Shown: piece by piece, positions 1 to 10,826 of the stretch
Position numbering within the stretch: position 1 is the stretch's first letter
Layout of the letters: every line of letters begins with the position of its first letter
Source of the DNA: Auricularia sp. M13
Lineage: Eukaryota > Basidiomycota > Agaricomycetes > Auriculariales > Auriculariaceae
Direction of reading: 5' to 3'
Length of the DNA: 64,000 bases
Assembly (NCBI GenBank): GCA_037042915.1
Contig: CM073195.1
Location: forward strand, 1,364,001 to 1,428,000
Notes under the pieces: generated by a model
What the model was told of the DNA's origin: nothing
Databases searched by the model: none
Seen by the model: only the letters and a program-made list of their open reading frames with translations
Position numbers and translations under genes: made by a program

Positions 1-3000
1 ATCTGCGCTCTGTGCTTCGCTCGCATCTACAGTATCCTAGATCTCACTGCTGCGTCAGTTAACTGGCTGTGGCCCAGACCCAGATTCCGAGTCGCAGCTG
101 CCAGTTGCAGCGCGTCACGGTAGCAGCCCATGTTCTGGACGACGACGTTCTGCCATCGCATCCCTGCCAGTGCATTCTCGTGTTCCAGCGTCGCGTTCCA
201 GCTTGATGGCCTGATACGCATTTCCAACTGGAGACCACGGCCATCGCTGCTTGGGCACGCAGACTAGCATTCCCGCCTGGAAATCATCACCCGCTCTTCT
301 ATTTGGCGTTCCCCGAACAATCCGCCCCTGGTCCTGATTGTTATCATCCCCCGCATCGTTTCAACCGATGCACGGGCGAGTCCTGACGCGTTGTTTCAAC
401 CTTCGCATCCGGTGGCGTCGAAGATCGCACCGGAAAGGACTCTTTATCGCGGCTTTGGACAGATTGCAACAGTCCGGATGAGCTTGTAGATCTTGTGTAG
501 TGGGCAGTCCGTGCGTCGACTTGACGGACAGGCCATCATGGGATGGGGGGACTCGGGCGCACTTGCCTGCGGCTGCAATGCACTGCACGCGGCGGAACAA
601 CTCCGCCGCACGACGACAACAACCCGCCTGAGCTCTCCGTGACCCAGGGCTCTGTGACTGATAACTCGCGGGACGATATGCAGACCTGTCTCGCCATCTT
701 ATGACGAGATCTCCGAGTCTGGCGAGGGAATCTCGGCGGCGGCCTGCGTGGCACTGGACGAATCCTGGGCTTCTGCCAGTTGCGCTTTCTCGAACACCGT
801 GGGAGCCGGCCCTCCCAGCGAGTCGCTAGCGCACTATCCTTGCTGCAAATGACGCCGTGGGGGCTACGCAGCGTCATAGGCCGTGAGGGCATATCTGACT
901 CAGGGCGTCCATTGCTTAGGACTGTACTCTACAGAGCTTCGGCGCGGCAGTTTTGCCAACACCCAAGTCACTTGCCCACGCTCGCAGTCCCTGCATTCCT
1001 GAGCTGCGGAGGCCTTATCAGGAACGACGCGTGCGTCATACAGCGCTTCGTCGCGCGAGCCAGCGACCGTGCGGCGGACATCTCTGGAACGCCTCGGAAC
1101 GCAGCACGCTTCGCGTTCTGCACGATGTGATGGTCGTCGCTGCACTCGCAATCCCGGCCACGCGCGCCACAAATTTGAGAGGCAAAAAGCCAACCCTGGC
1201 CTCGCGCAGTGCCGTATTTTGAGATTTACGCTTGCACGCGGGCCGTTCGGCGAGTAACACTTTTGGCGGTCCCGGCGTCGAGGAAGGCATGGCCGGGCGC
1301 CCGTCGCACTGGCAGTCAAATCAGAGTAGAGCACAAGCCTGTTTGGACGCTGCATCTGACCTAACACCCCGGAGCAGGCTGCACGCATGAGGAAATGTGC
1401 GGAGAGTCTGCCAGTGCGAGTTGTGCAGCCAGCCGATGACTAAACTTACCAGTAACTGCGCTGCAACTTGGAACGCGTTTCCCACTGCGCACACTGCAGC
1501 CTCATCACGAGGCCTTCCTCGGAGAAACGATTTATTCCTGCGCAGATCCCTAGGTTTCTCTTGCTTTCGGCGCATGCTTTGATTCCTGCGGATCCCCGAG
1601 CTTTTTACAATTGCCGTCAGGGTCACGGCGCCTCTGCACGAGACTGTATGCGTCATACCAGAACAAAGCAGGGTTCCGTCAGAGTAAGAGCACAGTGTTG
1701 CTGACCATTGAGTAGACTGATCCGTGCGCTCGACGTAGGTAGGGACCGCCAGCTGGAGCAACGGCAGGCCGTTTTTCATAGGTCAGAGACTTCCCGTGCT
1801 CTCCGCGTCTCAGCACAAAGACAACTTAGACGCGAGCTTCACTGAATACAGTGGCTTCGAGCATGATCTGGGAACATGCAGGGTCAGATCACTGCTACAA
1901 GTGACCGAGGTCGTGAGTGCCATGCGAAACAGCCGAGCGCGCGGGTGTTGCAGTCTGAAGCAATCATCGCATCGCATATCGCAATTCGCGTCCCATTCTG
2001 ATAGTGATACGACAGCGACGCCGTGCTCAGGATACTGCTGTTCACAAGGTCAATGGTGCGTTACGTCTCGATCGCTTGGGCAGCGGTTTCCCCGTTTAGG
2101 GCAAATCCGGCGGTGTCCGTGCCAGCCTCGAGAGCTACCGATCAACAAAGCAACAACCGTGCCCTCTGGTACGTCAGCGACGCACCATACCCCGGAGACA
2201 GGCCTCCCCTCGCAGCGCGCACAGGTCGTCGTCGCTCTGGGCCGAGGGAGGAGTAAGCGTCATCGCGCGATGCCGCATCCGCGCAGGCGCGCTGAGCCGG
2301 TATTTTTTTGGAAAGGGCGCGTTTCCCAGGAATGTCATGCAAGAATGCTTCTTTTGCACTTCCGAGGCGGTAGAAGAGCCCCACCTCGGCGAGGGCCTGG
2401 GTTCCCGTGTAAAGCGTGCCTTTCGTGCCTATGTCGTCGGCGGACGTCGAGGCAGGGGGCAAGGCGAGAGCCCTGTAGTCACGGGAATAGGTGAAGCGTG
2501 GGATTCCTTAGGGTATCGGAGGCATGGAGCGGGCAATGTGCTTATGGTGGACGAATCGGCATCGGGATGAGTCATGGGTGTACGTAGATGCCGTGCACGA
2601 GTAGTCCAACAGCTGGCTGAAGAACTGCAAGTAAAAAAGAAGGTATGAAGATCAATTAAGCTAGTCTTCATGTGATGCAGAGCACGAACTTGAACTGAAA
2701 TAAGCATGAGACAACGAGGCAATACTAGCATGCCAGGGAATGTAGCCGCCATAAAAGCTGCCCGCCGGTGTAGGGACTGCAAGCATTGTATTAAATTTCA
2801 GGGTATACGGGAGAAACAATGCTTACCGCGGGAGAAGGAATTTCTGCACGGTAGACGGTTATGATAGGCGTAACCTGTCCTGCGCCAGAGAGGTGTCCTG
2901 ACGCCTCCCATAGACTGAGAGAGGCTAAATCAGCTATCATACACGTGCAGTACAACGGTCCACAGTCTCGTGATGGTGACGGTATGCGAGACCGATCGCA

Positions 3001-4561
3001 AAGTCTTCAGTCATGACGAAACGAATTGATTCGGAACAGCTGTACTGCTGGTGATGATGCAGTGTTGCTGGATATCCTTCATCGATGTGGAGTATGACGC
3101 ATATGGAAACTGGGTATCATGTCATGATAGGAAGGTCAATGCCAGGAAAGAGGTGATCAGCAGTCTGCGAACACCGTCAAAGGTCTAGACTGCAAGACCG
3201 GCATGTCCGATAGCGTGAACACGGGATCTTGGGACTGTGGCAAGTCTGATTTACGCGAGGTCAGAAGTACTGCCCCAACGACGTGCGACGGACGGCGGTG
3301 ACCAGGTTCGATGTGAAGGTGTATCTTCGGAGGCGCAACCAGACCTGACAAGAAACAGGTTCATGTGTCCCGGTCATCCGAAGCTCGCCAGAAAGCAGCA
3401 GTGCGACGCTTCCCGTGCTTGTAGCCAGGGAAACTCGCAGGGTCGCGCACCTCGAATGTATTGTCGACTGCCCCGAACAGAACTTCAAACGCGGGGGATG
3501 CGGTTCGATAGGGGGTACAGTGCCAGCGCTGCAGGTGGTCAAGGTGCAACTGAACATGCGCGACGTTAGGGTCATGCGAGGTACGGGCAACGTGTTGCAC
3601 GAGGCGCGCCCTGGATCTCCCGCCGAAGGTCGGCCCGCCTCAGCTCATTTCGGCGACATTCGCCATGTTCCCCGGGCATGTCTACTCCACCACGTGAAGG
3701 TCAGTGGTAACATGCTAAAGCATATGAGCTCCCGGAAAGCGAAGATGAGCGCACCCGGATTCGGCTTGCAGCCAAAACGTGAACAGCGGATTGGCAACGC
3801 GCATAACGGGAACCAACACGGCAGAATAGCCAATAGAATGGATTCGTTTAGGCACCGCGAACGAACAGAGCAAGTATATAATCAGCCATCTGGTCGCGGC
3901 GCATCGTGCAAGTGCTCAGGTCCGTCAGCCACAGGCTAGACTCCGCCGGGTCGTGGGGGTGGCGCCGGGCGACGAGAACGTAGTCCCGGCAGGGCGAGTA
4001 CCGAAGGCTCGCTGAGGTCTCGCGAGAGCAGTAGAGGTTATCTGAGACGCACTGCAGGCTATGCAGAGACCGCGATTGCCCGTAGCTGCGGCCAATTAAA
4101 CGTGTGACACCAGGAAGCAGGTCGGATGCGCCTTCGGAAGCACGCGCACAAGGGCCAGCCCAGAGGTCCACATTGGCAGCACGGGGCCGAAAACAGGCGG
4201 GAGGAAGCAAGGACCGAAGACGCTGTAGTCGATTTCGGCGTGGAAGAGCAAAGCGGTCGGCCATGCTACAGTATTGTCACAGAAAAAAAAAACCTGGTGA
4301 ACTGACAGTGACAAGTTTGTGCCAGGATTATGATTCCGCGCAGCTGCCATGCGGGATACCGGGCATCCAGAGCCACATAGACTGGCGCTCTGAGCTCAGA
4401 GCAATGACAATGCGACGACGGCCGGACAAATTCGTAAGGTGAAGACGGCGAGCTGAACTTGAATAGGCGCCGCAGTCGGATCCAGCTCTGCCGCGCACGT
4501 TCATCGTCTACCACCTCCCACTCATTTGAACCGCATTTAACGCCCTGTACACGCCCTGGCC
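1..4561. other. gene-poor stretch, nothing recognised
   Basis: No open frame here is longer than about 230 codons and none shows a recognisable domain, signal peptide or consistent exon chain. Frames overlap on both strands at similar lengths, which is what GC-rich noncoding DNA gives. A weak TATA-like stretch lies near 3874. Decayed coding sequence cannot be excluded, for example on the minus strand around 3.2-3.9 kb, but I cannot support any gene. Confidence 0.5.
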
Positions 4562-6142
4562 ATGCTCAAGTGGTCGCTGTCTTCCCCTCTGCTCGCTACT
4601 GTATCCTTCATGGTGCTGCCCGTCGTGCTCGGCGCTGTCGACCCAGCGCAGCTCCAGCAACATCTGACGGATGGCGCTGGCATATTAGGTGCGCCAGACG
4701 CCGTTGCAGCGCTCAGTTCTATTAAAGTTATTGTGCCCAGGTACCTATTCCGCGCAAGGCCGCCTGACCGATTGGATGGCGGTCCTCGACGACAGCGAAC
4801 CGCTTCAGAGTATCAATTTCCCAGGGACGCACGATTCCTGCGCCTGTGCGTAATTTGGCATTTTGTTCCGCGTCCATATTCATGAAGCCTGCAGGGAACC
4901 CGAGTGGTCTGACGCGTAGCATCTTGCAGACGCAGGTTCGCAGCCAATAACGATTCTAAACGCAACTAACCAGCAACCAGGATAAACCCATATTTGATCA
5001 GCTGAACGCCGGCATTCGCTTTTTTGATATTCGCACTGGAAGCAACAACGGCAAGTTGCAATTGTACCATGGTGTGCCATAACATCCCTTCGACGCTCGG
5101 TCTCTCGTCTAACAAGTACCCAGCGGATTTCCTTCTCGACTCCACGGCGTCCCTGGAAGATGTCTTTTGGGGATTCTATCACTTCCTTGACGAACATCCT
5201 ACGGAAACGCTCATGGTATCCGTGAAGATTGACCACGGTGTCACCGACACCGCAGTTCAGCAGGCTTTGCAAACACTGTTCACTAGCGCACCAGGTAGCG
5301 ACTACTGGATTACGGCAGAGGCGGTCAGTAGCTCCGTGGTCGACGCTATCCCGTGCTCACATCATCGATCAGCTTGGTGCATTGGGCGAGGCCCGCGGAA
5401 AGATTGTTCTTTTCCGCCGGTTCACTTGGGACAGCGAGACCCCGCTGGGTCTGGACATGACGCAGTGGAAGGACAACGATCCAGACTTCCGCATAGCGTA
5501 CACGCCCGAAGGCGTCGCGTTCGTCGAAGACTACTACATGCTGAACCTCGGCGATGTTTCTGCAGATGCCGTCGTGCAAGCGAAGCTGCAGGCCGTCACA
5601 GGCCACCTCCAAGGTGCATCTGATTCAAACAATTCCACTCAGCTGTTTGTTACATTTGCGAGCGGAGGCGGCCAACTTTCATCGCAATATGTCACGCCGA
5701 AAGTAAGTACATTATTTCCAGCAAAGGCGAGCAGGAGAGCTGGACAATCTTTTCTAGATACTTGCTGTCGGCAGCACGTCGACGAACCCTCAAAGCGCGA
5801 CGAAAGGCGTTAACGCTCTGACTCTGCCGTGGTTGCAGCAACATAAAGGCGCGCGTCTTGGTGTTGTGCTTTACGACTTTTACGCGACGCCCGTTGACCT
5901 TGTTCTTGCCACAATCGGCTCGGACAAGGTAACGGCAAATGCGTGCGTGTCGCCACTCTTTTCTCGGGTTGCGAATGTGGTATTCACATTTTGCTATCTA
6001 CAGGACGGCGGATGACGAACCGACTTCAACGCCGGCTCCTGACGGTGAACAGCAACCACCCAATGGTGCCGCGTTTGCTAGGCCGCACGTTCCGTCGTCT
6101 CTCGTCGGAGCTGGTCTTGTGGCACTCTTGTTGATGCTCTAG
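4562..6142 (+). CDS. PI-PLC X-like phosphodiesterase, secreted and probably GPI-anchored
   Basis: This is probably a secreted PLC-like phosphodiesterase acting on phosphoinositide or GPI-type substrates. The ATG at 4562 opens a hydrophobic signal peptide (MLKWSLSSPLLATVSFMVLP). Later exons carry the X-domain landmarks: FPGTHDSCAC near 4820 (first catalytic His), AGIRFFDIR near 5020, LYHG near 5065 (second His), and LEDVFWGFYHFLDEHPTE followed by VSVKID. Short GT-AG introns fit the frame changes, for example about 5072-5123, 5321-5369 and 5702-5755. The final exon is Thr/Pro-rich and ends in a hydrophobic tail (SLVGAGLVALLLML), consistent with a GPI-anchor signal. The catalytic His pair and the DIR motif are visible. 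Substrate is not determinable. No neighbour suggests a pathway. Confidence 0.85.
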
Positions 6143-7379
6143 GTAGTCGTGCTCCGTGGACGGAGGGCTCATGGACTTGCATATCTTTCTATAGATTTAC
6201 ATCCCGGCATAATTCGCTCTGTCGACGCCTTTTCATTTCTCCGCGAGGTGTCGGACGCCGACGCGAGGTCTTTGCTGACATGATACGTATACTGAGGACC
6301 GGTATAGCTGCACGATGGGCCTAGGCTCGTTCTGCACGTCCTGCTCAGCTTTGCAAGCGCAATTCGGGTGGAAGCCCGTGATAGCATGCTCTACATAGTC
6401 GGCGACTTGCAGCATGGCCGGGCACGTCGGAGCGAGCAAAATACACGCAGCCATGCCGTGTAATGCGTCCGCCACAATTCGAAGTGCAACTTGTTGTTTT
6501 CTCGGTGGGAACGTGCGAAAGAAAAGTACAAGAGGTCAAGCGGTCACGCTCCGTCCCGGCCGGCGACTGATACGACACATTCAAGCCAGTGCATACAGTA
6601 CTCTTGCCGCCGGGTCCTCCGTATCAGAGTGTGATAAATGATAGGATGCCACTTGTGCAGGAGCTCCACTGGGGATGCATCTGAAAGCTATTCCTGTTCC
6701 TCCCCACAAACCTCAGCGCTGCCGTGTGAACAGCACAACCCATGTTCCTCCGTCTCCGCGACGTCTATATCTGTTTTCTCTCGAGTACAACTTGAACAAG
6801 ATGGCGTTCTTTCCTCGTTCAACATTGTACAATCTATGGCGCTAGACTTAGGGGTTAGCTCTGAGATCAGGAGTGGCAAGTTTGTGTCAATGTGACCCAT
6901 GACAGCTTCGGTCGATCCAATAGGAAGAATACATGCGCCATTGACGTTCGGTCCGAATAGCCAGCAAGCGCCATTGCACTGCAACAAGTCAGATTGCCCC
7001 GCCTCTCGATTGCGTTGCAGATAAAGCAGGCTGCAGAGGTTCCCCAGCACTGCGTGTGGATGTGGTAAGGCGTCAATCCTCCGCAATGTCCGGAGTGAAA
7101 AATAAGAGGTTCTGTGGCGACACGGCTGTAATTTAATTGCAGAATTAGAATTACCCTGTGCAAACAGTTCGATTGGGAAGACCCTGGCGCAATTGGGAGC
7201 CGCGGGAGAACCAGGCAAGGGCAGCCGCCAAGGATTTGACATATAGGTATCAGGGTCTCACGTGTCGATGGAATCCTGGCGCCGTGAGGTGAGACTGGCG
7301 CTCAAGCCGCGTGTGAACGAAGGCGTGCGCGCGGAAGGAGTACATCGGCTGTTGCCGTTACTTGTCAGCGACGTGAAAC
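6143..7379. other. intergenic, no gene recognised
   Basis: Between the PLC-like gene and the TANGO2-like gene I see only short overlapping frames on both strands. None has recognisable similarity or an exon chain. The last few hundred bases presumably contain the promoter of the TANGO2-like gene, but no clear TATA element stands out. Confidence 0.5.
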
Positions 7380-8556
7380 ATGTGCATCGCGGTTTGGTCC
7401 CTCGAGCACCCCGATTACGCACTGTACGACTGCTACATACGTGCCCCACCCGGCTTACACTTTGCAGCGTCTTCGGTGCCAATCGCGACGAGTTCTTGAC
7501 CAGGCCAACTGAGCCCGCGCACTTCCACGCGTTCGGTGGCCCAGGAGACAGCGTGCTTGCTGGTCGCGACGTCCGCGCCGGCGGGACGTGGCTGGGCATC
7601 AACCGCCTTGGCCGCATTGCTGCGTTGTCCGCGCCGTTTCACGCCCTGCTGCACCCCTTCATTAATACGGAAACGGCAGGACTAACATTCGTGAAGATCC
7701 TGGGCGCTACACGACGTCCAGAGGAGAACTCGCGAGCAACTTTCTAATGGAAGACTCTCGCCGAACCATCGACGAGCACCTGGCCGAGCTTGCTGCGCGC
7801 CCAGAAACATACGCTGGCTTCAATCTGCTTCTCTTCGCTCCACGCCACAATGATCAGGCCGCTGGGATAACATTCGACGCATGCCTAGCGTCCAATCTGG
7901 GCGGTGGAGGCCCCATCGTACACCGCTCGCTGCGGGACGATGAGCGCAGGTGCGGCGGCATCTCGAATGGCGCGGACGGTGCAGACGAATGGCCCAAGGT
8001 TTCCGACGCTCGGCGATGTTTGCAGTCTGCCCTCGATAGCGTCCAATCGAAGCAAAACGGCGACGCAGACCTTGTGGACGCCCTGTTCCAATTACTCTCG
8101 TGAGTTTTCTGATGATTCTTATCTACCGATACTGCTTACGGTCGCGTCGCTATGTTGCCGTCCGGTGCGTGCAACCCATGTCGAGCATAAATCCAATAGC
8201 TCATCCCCTCATTAGGCAGAATTGAACACGGGGATCCAATCCAACGTCGCGAAGACCTTCGCAAGACTATTCAAGTCCCCCTGATTAACGTGGAAGCCGT
8301 GTCGAATCTAAATGGGCCTCCCAATTCCGATTTGAGTCCGGAGCAGCGTCGCGCGCTGTGGTATGGCACTCGTCTCGCGACCGTCATCCTTGTGCGGCGC
8401 GACGGCAGAGTCCTCTTCGTCGAGCGCGATATATATTGTCTCGACCCACAAGGTGAACCGTATAACGCAGCTTTGGGCAACGGCGCTCCCCGCGCCTTCT
8501 CGTTTCATGACGAGAAAGACCGTGTATTCAGCTTCGATGTACAGCATCGTGTATAA
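7380..8556 (+). CDS. TANGO2/NRDE-family protein
   Basis: This is a member of the NRDE (TANGO2) family, linked in animals to Golgi/ER organisation, mitochondrial lipid metabolism and heme handling. The start is fixed by the family N-terminus: MCIAVWSLEHPDYAL, then an intron (7424-7467), then VFGANRDEFLTRPT containing the diagnostic NRDE. RDVRAGGTWLGINRLGR follows. After a second intron (about 7627-7679) come TNIRED, SRGELASNFL and FNLLLFAP. A third intron (about 8100-8219) leads into the last exon, whose conserved end is WYGTRLATVILVRRDGRV. All family blocks are present in order, so the gene looks intact at about 290-300 residues, near the usual length. It sits alone between unrelated genes. 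The family assignment is strong; the biochemical activity of the family is not settled. Confidence 0.9.
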
Positions 8557-8936
8557 TGGCACCGAACTCGACCTTTTTCCAGATACCTACTTGTCGTCAT
8601 TCTCTGCAAAGTTGCGTCGCTTTTTTCATCGTCAACTGCACAGGATCGAGCTGCTTTCATGAAGATGAATGACTGACATCAGGCTCAAACGGTCACCCTG
8701 CTTCGTGTTTGCACCGCACGGTGTGTGGCCATTGTATCCCATAAGGTACCGACAATGCTTCCCCGATTCTTCGCCGATCATCGTGATGGACAGCAGTTTG
8801 TGAGCGGCAGCCTGCCGTGCAGTAGCTGTTCCTATCGTGTGCAGGGTTGATGCTGACCGTCTTCTTAGTCTAGTGTCGCAGATGGTCGGAACTCAGCTTG
8901 CTCAGCGAAGACACCCCTCTTCCTTCCCTCTTTCCC

Positions 8937-10336
8937 ATGCAGCTTTCAGAGCTGATCTGTGCTCTGGCGCTGCTACTCGTTGGGACGCTGGCGCAATCCA
9001 ACGTGATAGTTGAGGAGACTAGCCCGGCGCGTACGTACAGTACCGTGACCACATAGCCAACTGAACAACAGGATTCATTCTCACATTCCTGCAGTCACAT
9101 ATGACCCTCCTTTCCAATATTGGGGCAAAATCGGTGTGGCAAATGGCCAGCCTGCGATCAGTTATTATCATGGGGGAGGTTATGTATCGACCAGCTCTCT
9201 CGGCGCATCCGTTTCCTTATTGTTTAATGGTAATTGCACAGAATTTTAGAGCCGAGCGCTTGCTAATCCATCTCAAGGTTCCTACGTCGCATTCTATTCA
9301 GACGGATACCCTGCACACGGCATGATGGAGGTGAGTACACTGTTCATTCAAGTGGCCTCAGTCTGAATTGCTACCAGGTTGACTTGGATGGCCGGAAAAC
9401 GAACGTCTCCCAGTACAGTCCGGACGTCGAGGGCCAGAAGATGTTCTTCCAGGCTTACGTCGATCCCGACGTACCGAATCACGTCCTCAAGTTGACCTGC
9501 GTCGACACCAAGACCATGGGCGTCGACTACTTTGTGTACGCATTCCGGTACTCCCGTCGTGCCGATCTTCGTCATGCTAAGAAGCATTAGGTACACGGCA
9601 GCCACCCCGAAACCGTATGTTCCTGGGGTTTCTCCTCGTGCACTGCCGCAGTTCTAACAAACTGTGTATCTCTCTCAGGGTTGGATCGGCTGCACCTGCG
9701 ATTCCGTCCGCGTCGAAGTCTCATGCAACTCAGACACAGTCAGAATTGACCCGCCCCGCGGTCGACACAACGCCGCCCGCCTCTATCTCGACGCCGGCAG
9801 ACTCTGAGACGGGTGGAACCCCTGACCCGTCCCCGTTCTTCACCAATTTGGACTTGTCGACAGAAACGAATATGGACTTGACAACCGAAACCGAAGGCTC
9901 TACCTCTACGTCGACCCCTCCCAACATCATCATTTCCTCACACTCGTCTTCTAAGACGAACATCATCGTCGTCGTTGTCAGCGTATTCTCCGGACTGCTC
10001 ACGCTACTCTGCGCGCCGCTGTACTTTATCTTGCGGCGTCTCAGGCGCCGTCGCCGCATTAGAGACTTGCAGGAGACGCCGACTGCGTTCCTTACCGGCC
10101 TTAGAGACTTGCGGGAGAGGCCGACTGCGTTAGTTGCCGAAGTGGCCAGTGTCGGTTCTCGGCTTGCAGCAGATGGTAGTCGCGCTTCAATGTCATCGAC
10201 GACGGGGAATCAACGTCCTGCGAAGCTGGATCAACTAGGGATGACAGTGAGCCTTCCGGCGCCATTGGGAACTTTCTTTAACGAAGCGACAGGACTCGTT
10301 GGTTATAGGTTCACATGCTCAGCCGGGACCATCTAG
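8937..10336 (+). CDS. single-pass membrane protein, paralog 1 of 3
   Basis: The start is at ATG 8937, beginning a signal peptide (MQLSELICALALLLVGTLAQ). The ectodomain is split by short introns and shows SYYHGGGYVSTSSLGASVSL, LFNG then SYVAFYSDGYPAHGMMEVDL, an architecture shared by a large basidiomycete family of one-pass membrane proteins with a beta-rich, possibly ligand-binding ectodomain. A Ser/Thr/Pro-rich stalk, a transmembrane helix (IIVVVVSVFSGLLTLL) and a basic LRRLRRRRR stop-transfer follow. The intron at 9230-9277 is an ordinary GT-AG. The cytoplasmic tail contains a 14-residue duplication. It is diverged from the two downstream copies, so it is the older paralog. The exact 3' end is uncertain and function is unknown. 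The 380 bases between it and the TANGO2-like gene hold nothing else that I can see. Confidence 0.75.
10059..10142 (+). repeat. two 42-bp tandem units in the tail of paralog 1
   Basis: Units at 10059-10100 and 10101-10142 both begin with a variant of TTAGAGACTTGC and end near CCGACTGCGTT. They encode RDLQETPTAFLTG and RDLRERPTALVAE, an in-frame 14-residue duplication just inside the membrane. The two downstream paralogs lack it. Confidence 0.85.
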
Positions 10337-10826
10337 GGATTATCGTGAGAACAGAGCACAATGCTTTTAATACGCTGGACTGACCAGTGCTAGGCTCTCG
10401 CCTCAGTCAAGAATACGTAACGTCGGACGATGTCCAACCACCTCCCTACGTTTGATCACCATTAGTTAACTGATTTTAAAAAGCATTGTCGCGCTTTGAA
10501 CCTCCATGTCGAGCAAACCTCACTCTCCTTGCCCCGCTGAACAGCGCCCGATTTTTGTAGGCATGTACTATACTGAATTCAACGGATACATGTGGTGAGA
10601 AATAGGGCCCTGTTAATCTGCACTCAGGCTTCAAAGTGCACGACAATATTGAAGATATCCTGAGGTGCAAAGGGTGGCGAATAATAGATTTTATGACGAT
10701 TGAATCTAGGACCTCGGCGTATTGTTGAGAAACAAGACAATATGTATACATAGGCCAAAAAGGCATACAAAATTCCAAGACGGTGCTACCTGCTGCTGTC
10801 GGCTATAAAATATTTGTGGACTTTGA
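10337..10826. other. intergenic, no gene recognised
   Basis: This AT-richer spacer follows the first membrane-protein gene and precedes the duplicated unit. I see no coding signal or repeat. Confidence 0.5.

Noticed and set aside
3157-3833. Minus-strand frames resembling exons of a small secreted protein
   Set aside because: No consistent splice sites, no signal peptide and no recognised motif; competing plus-strand frames are as long.
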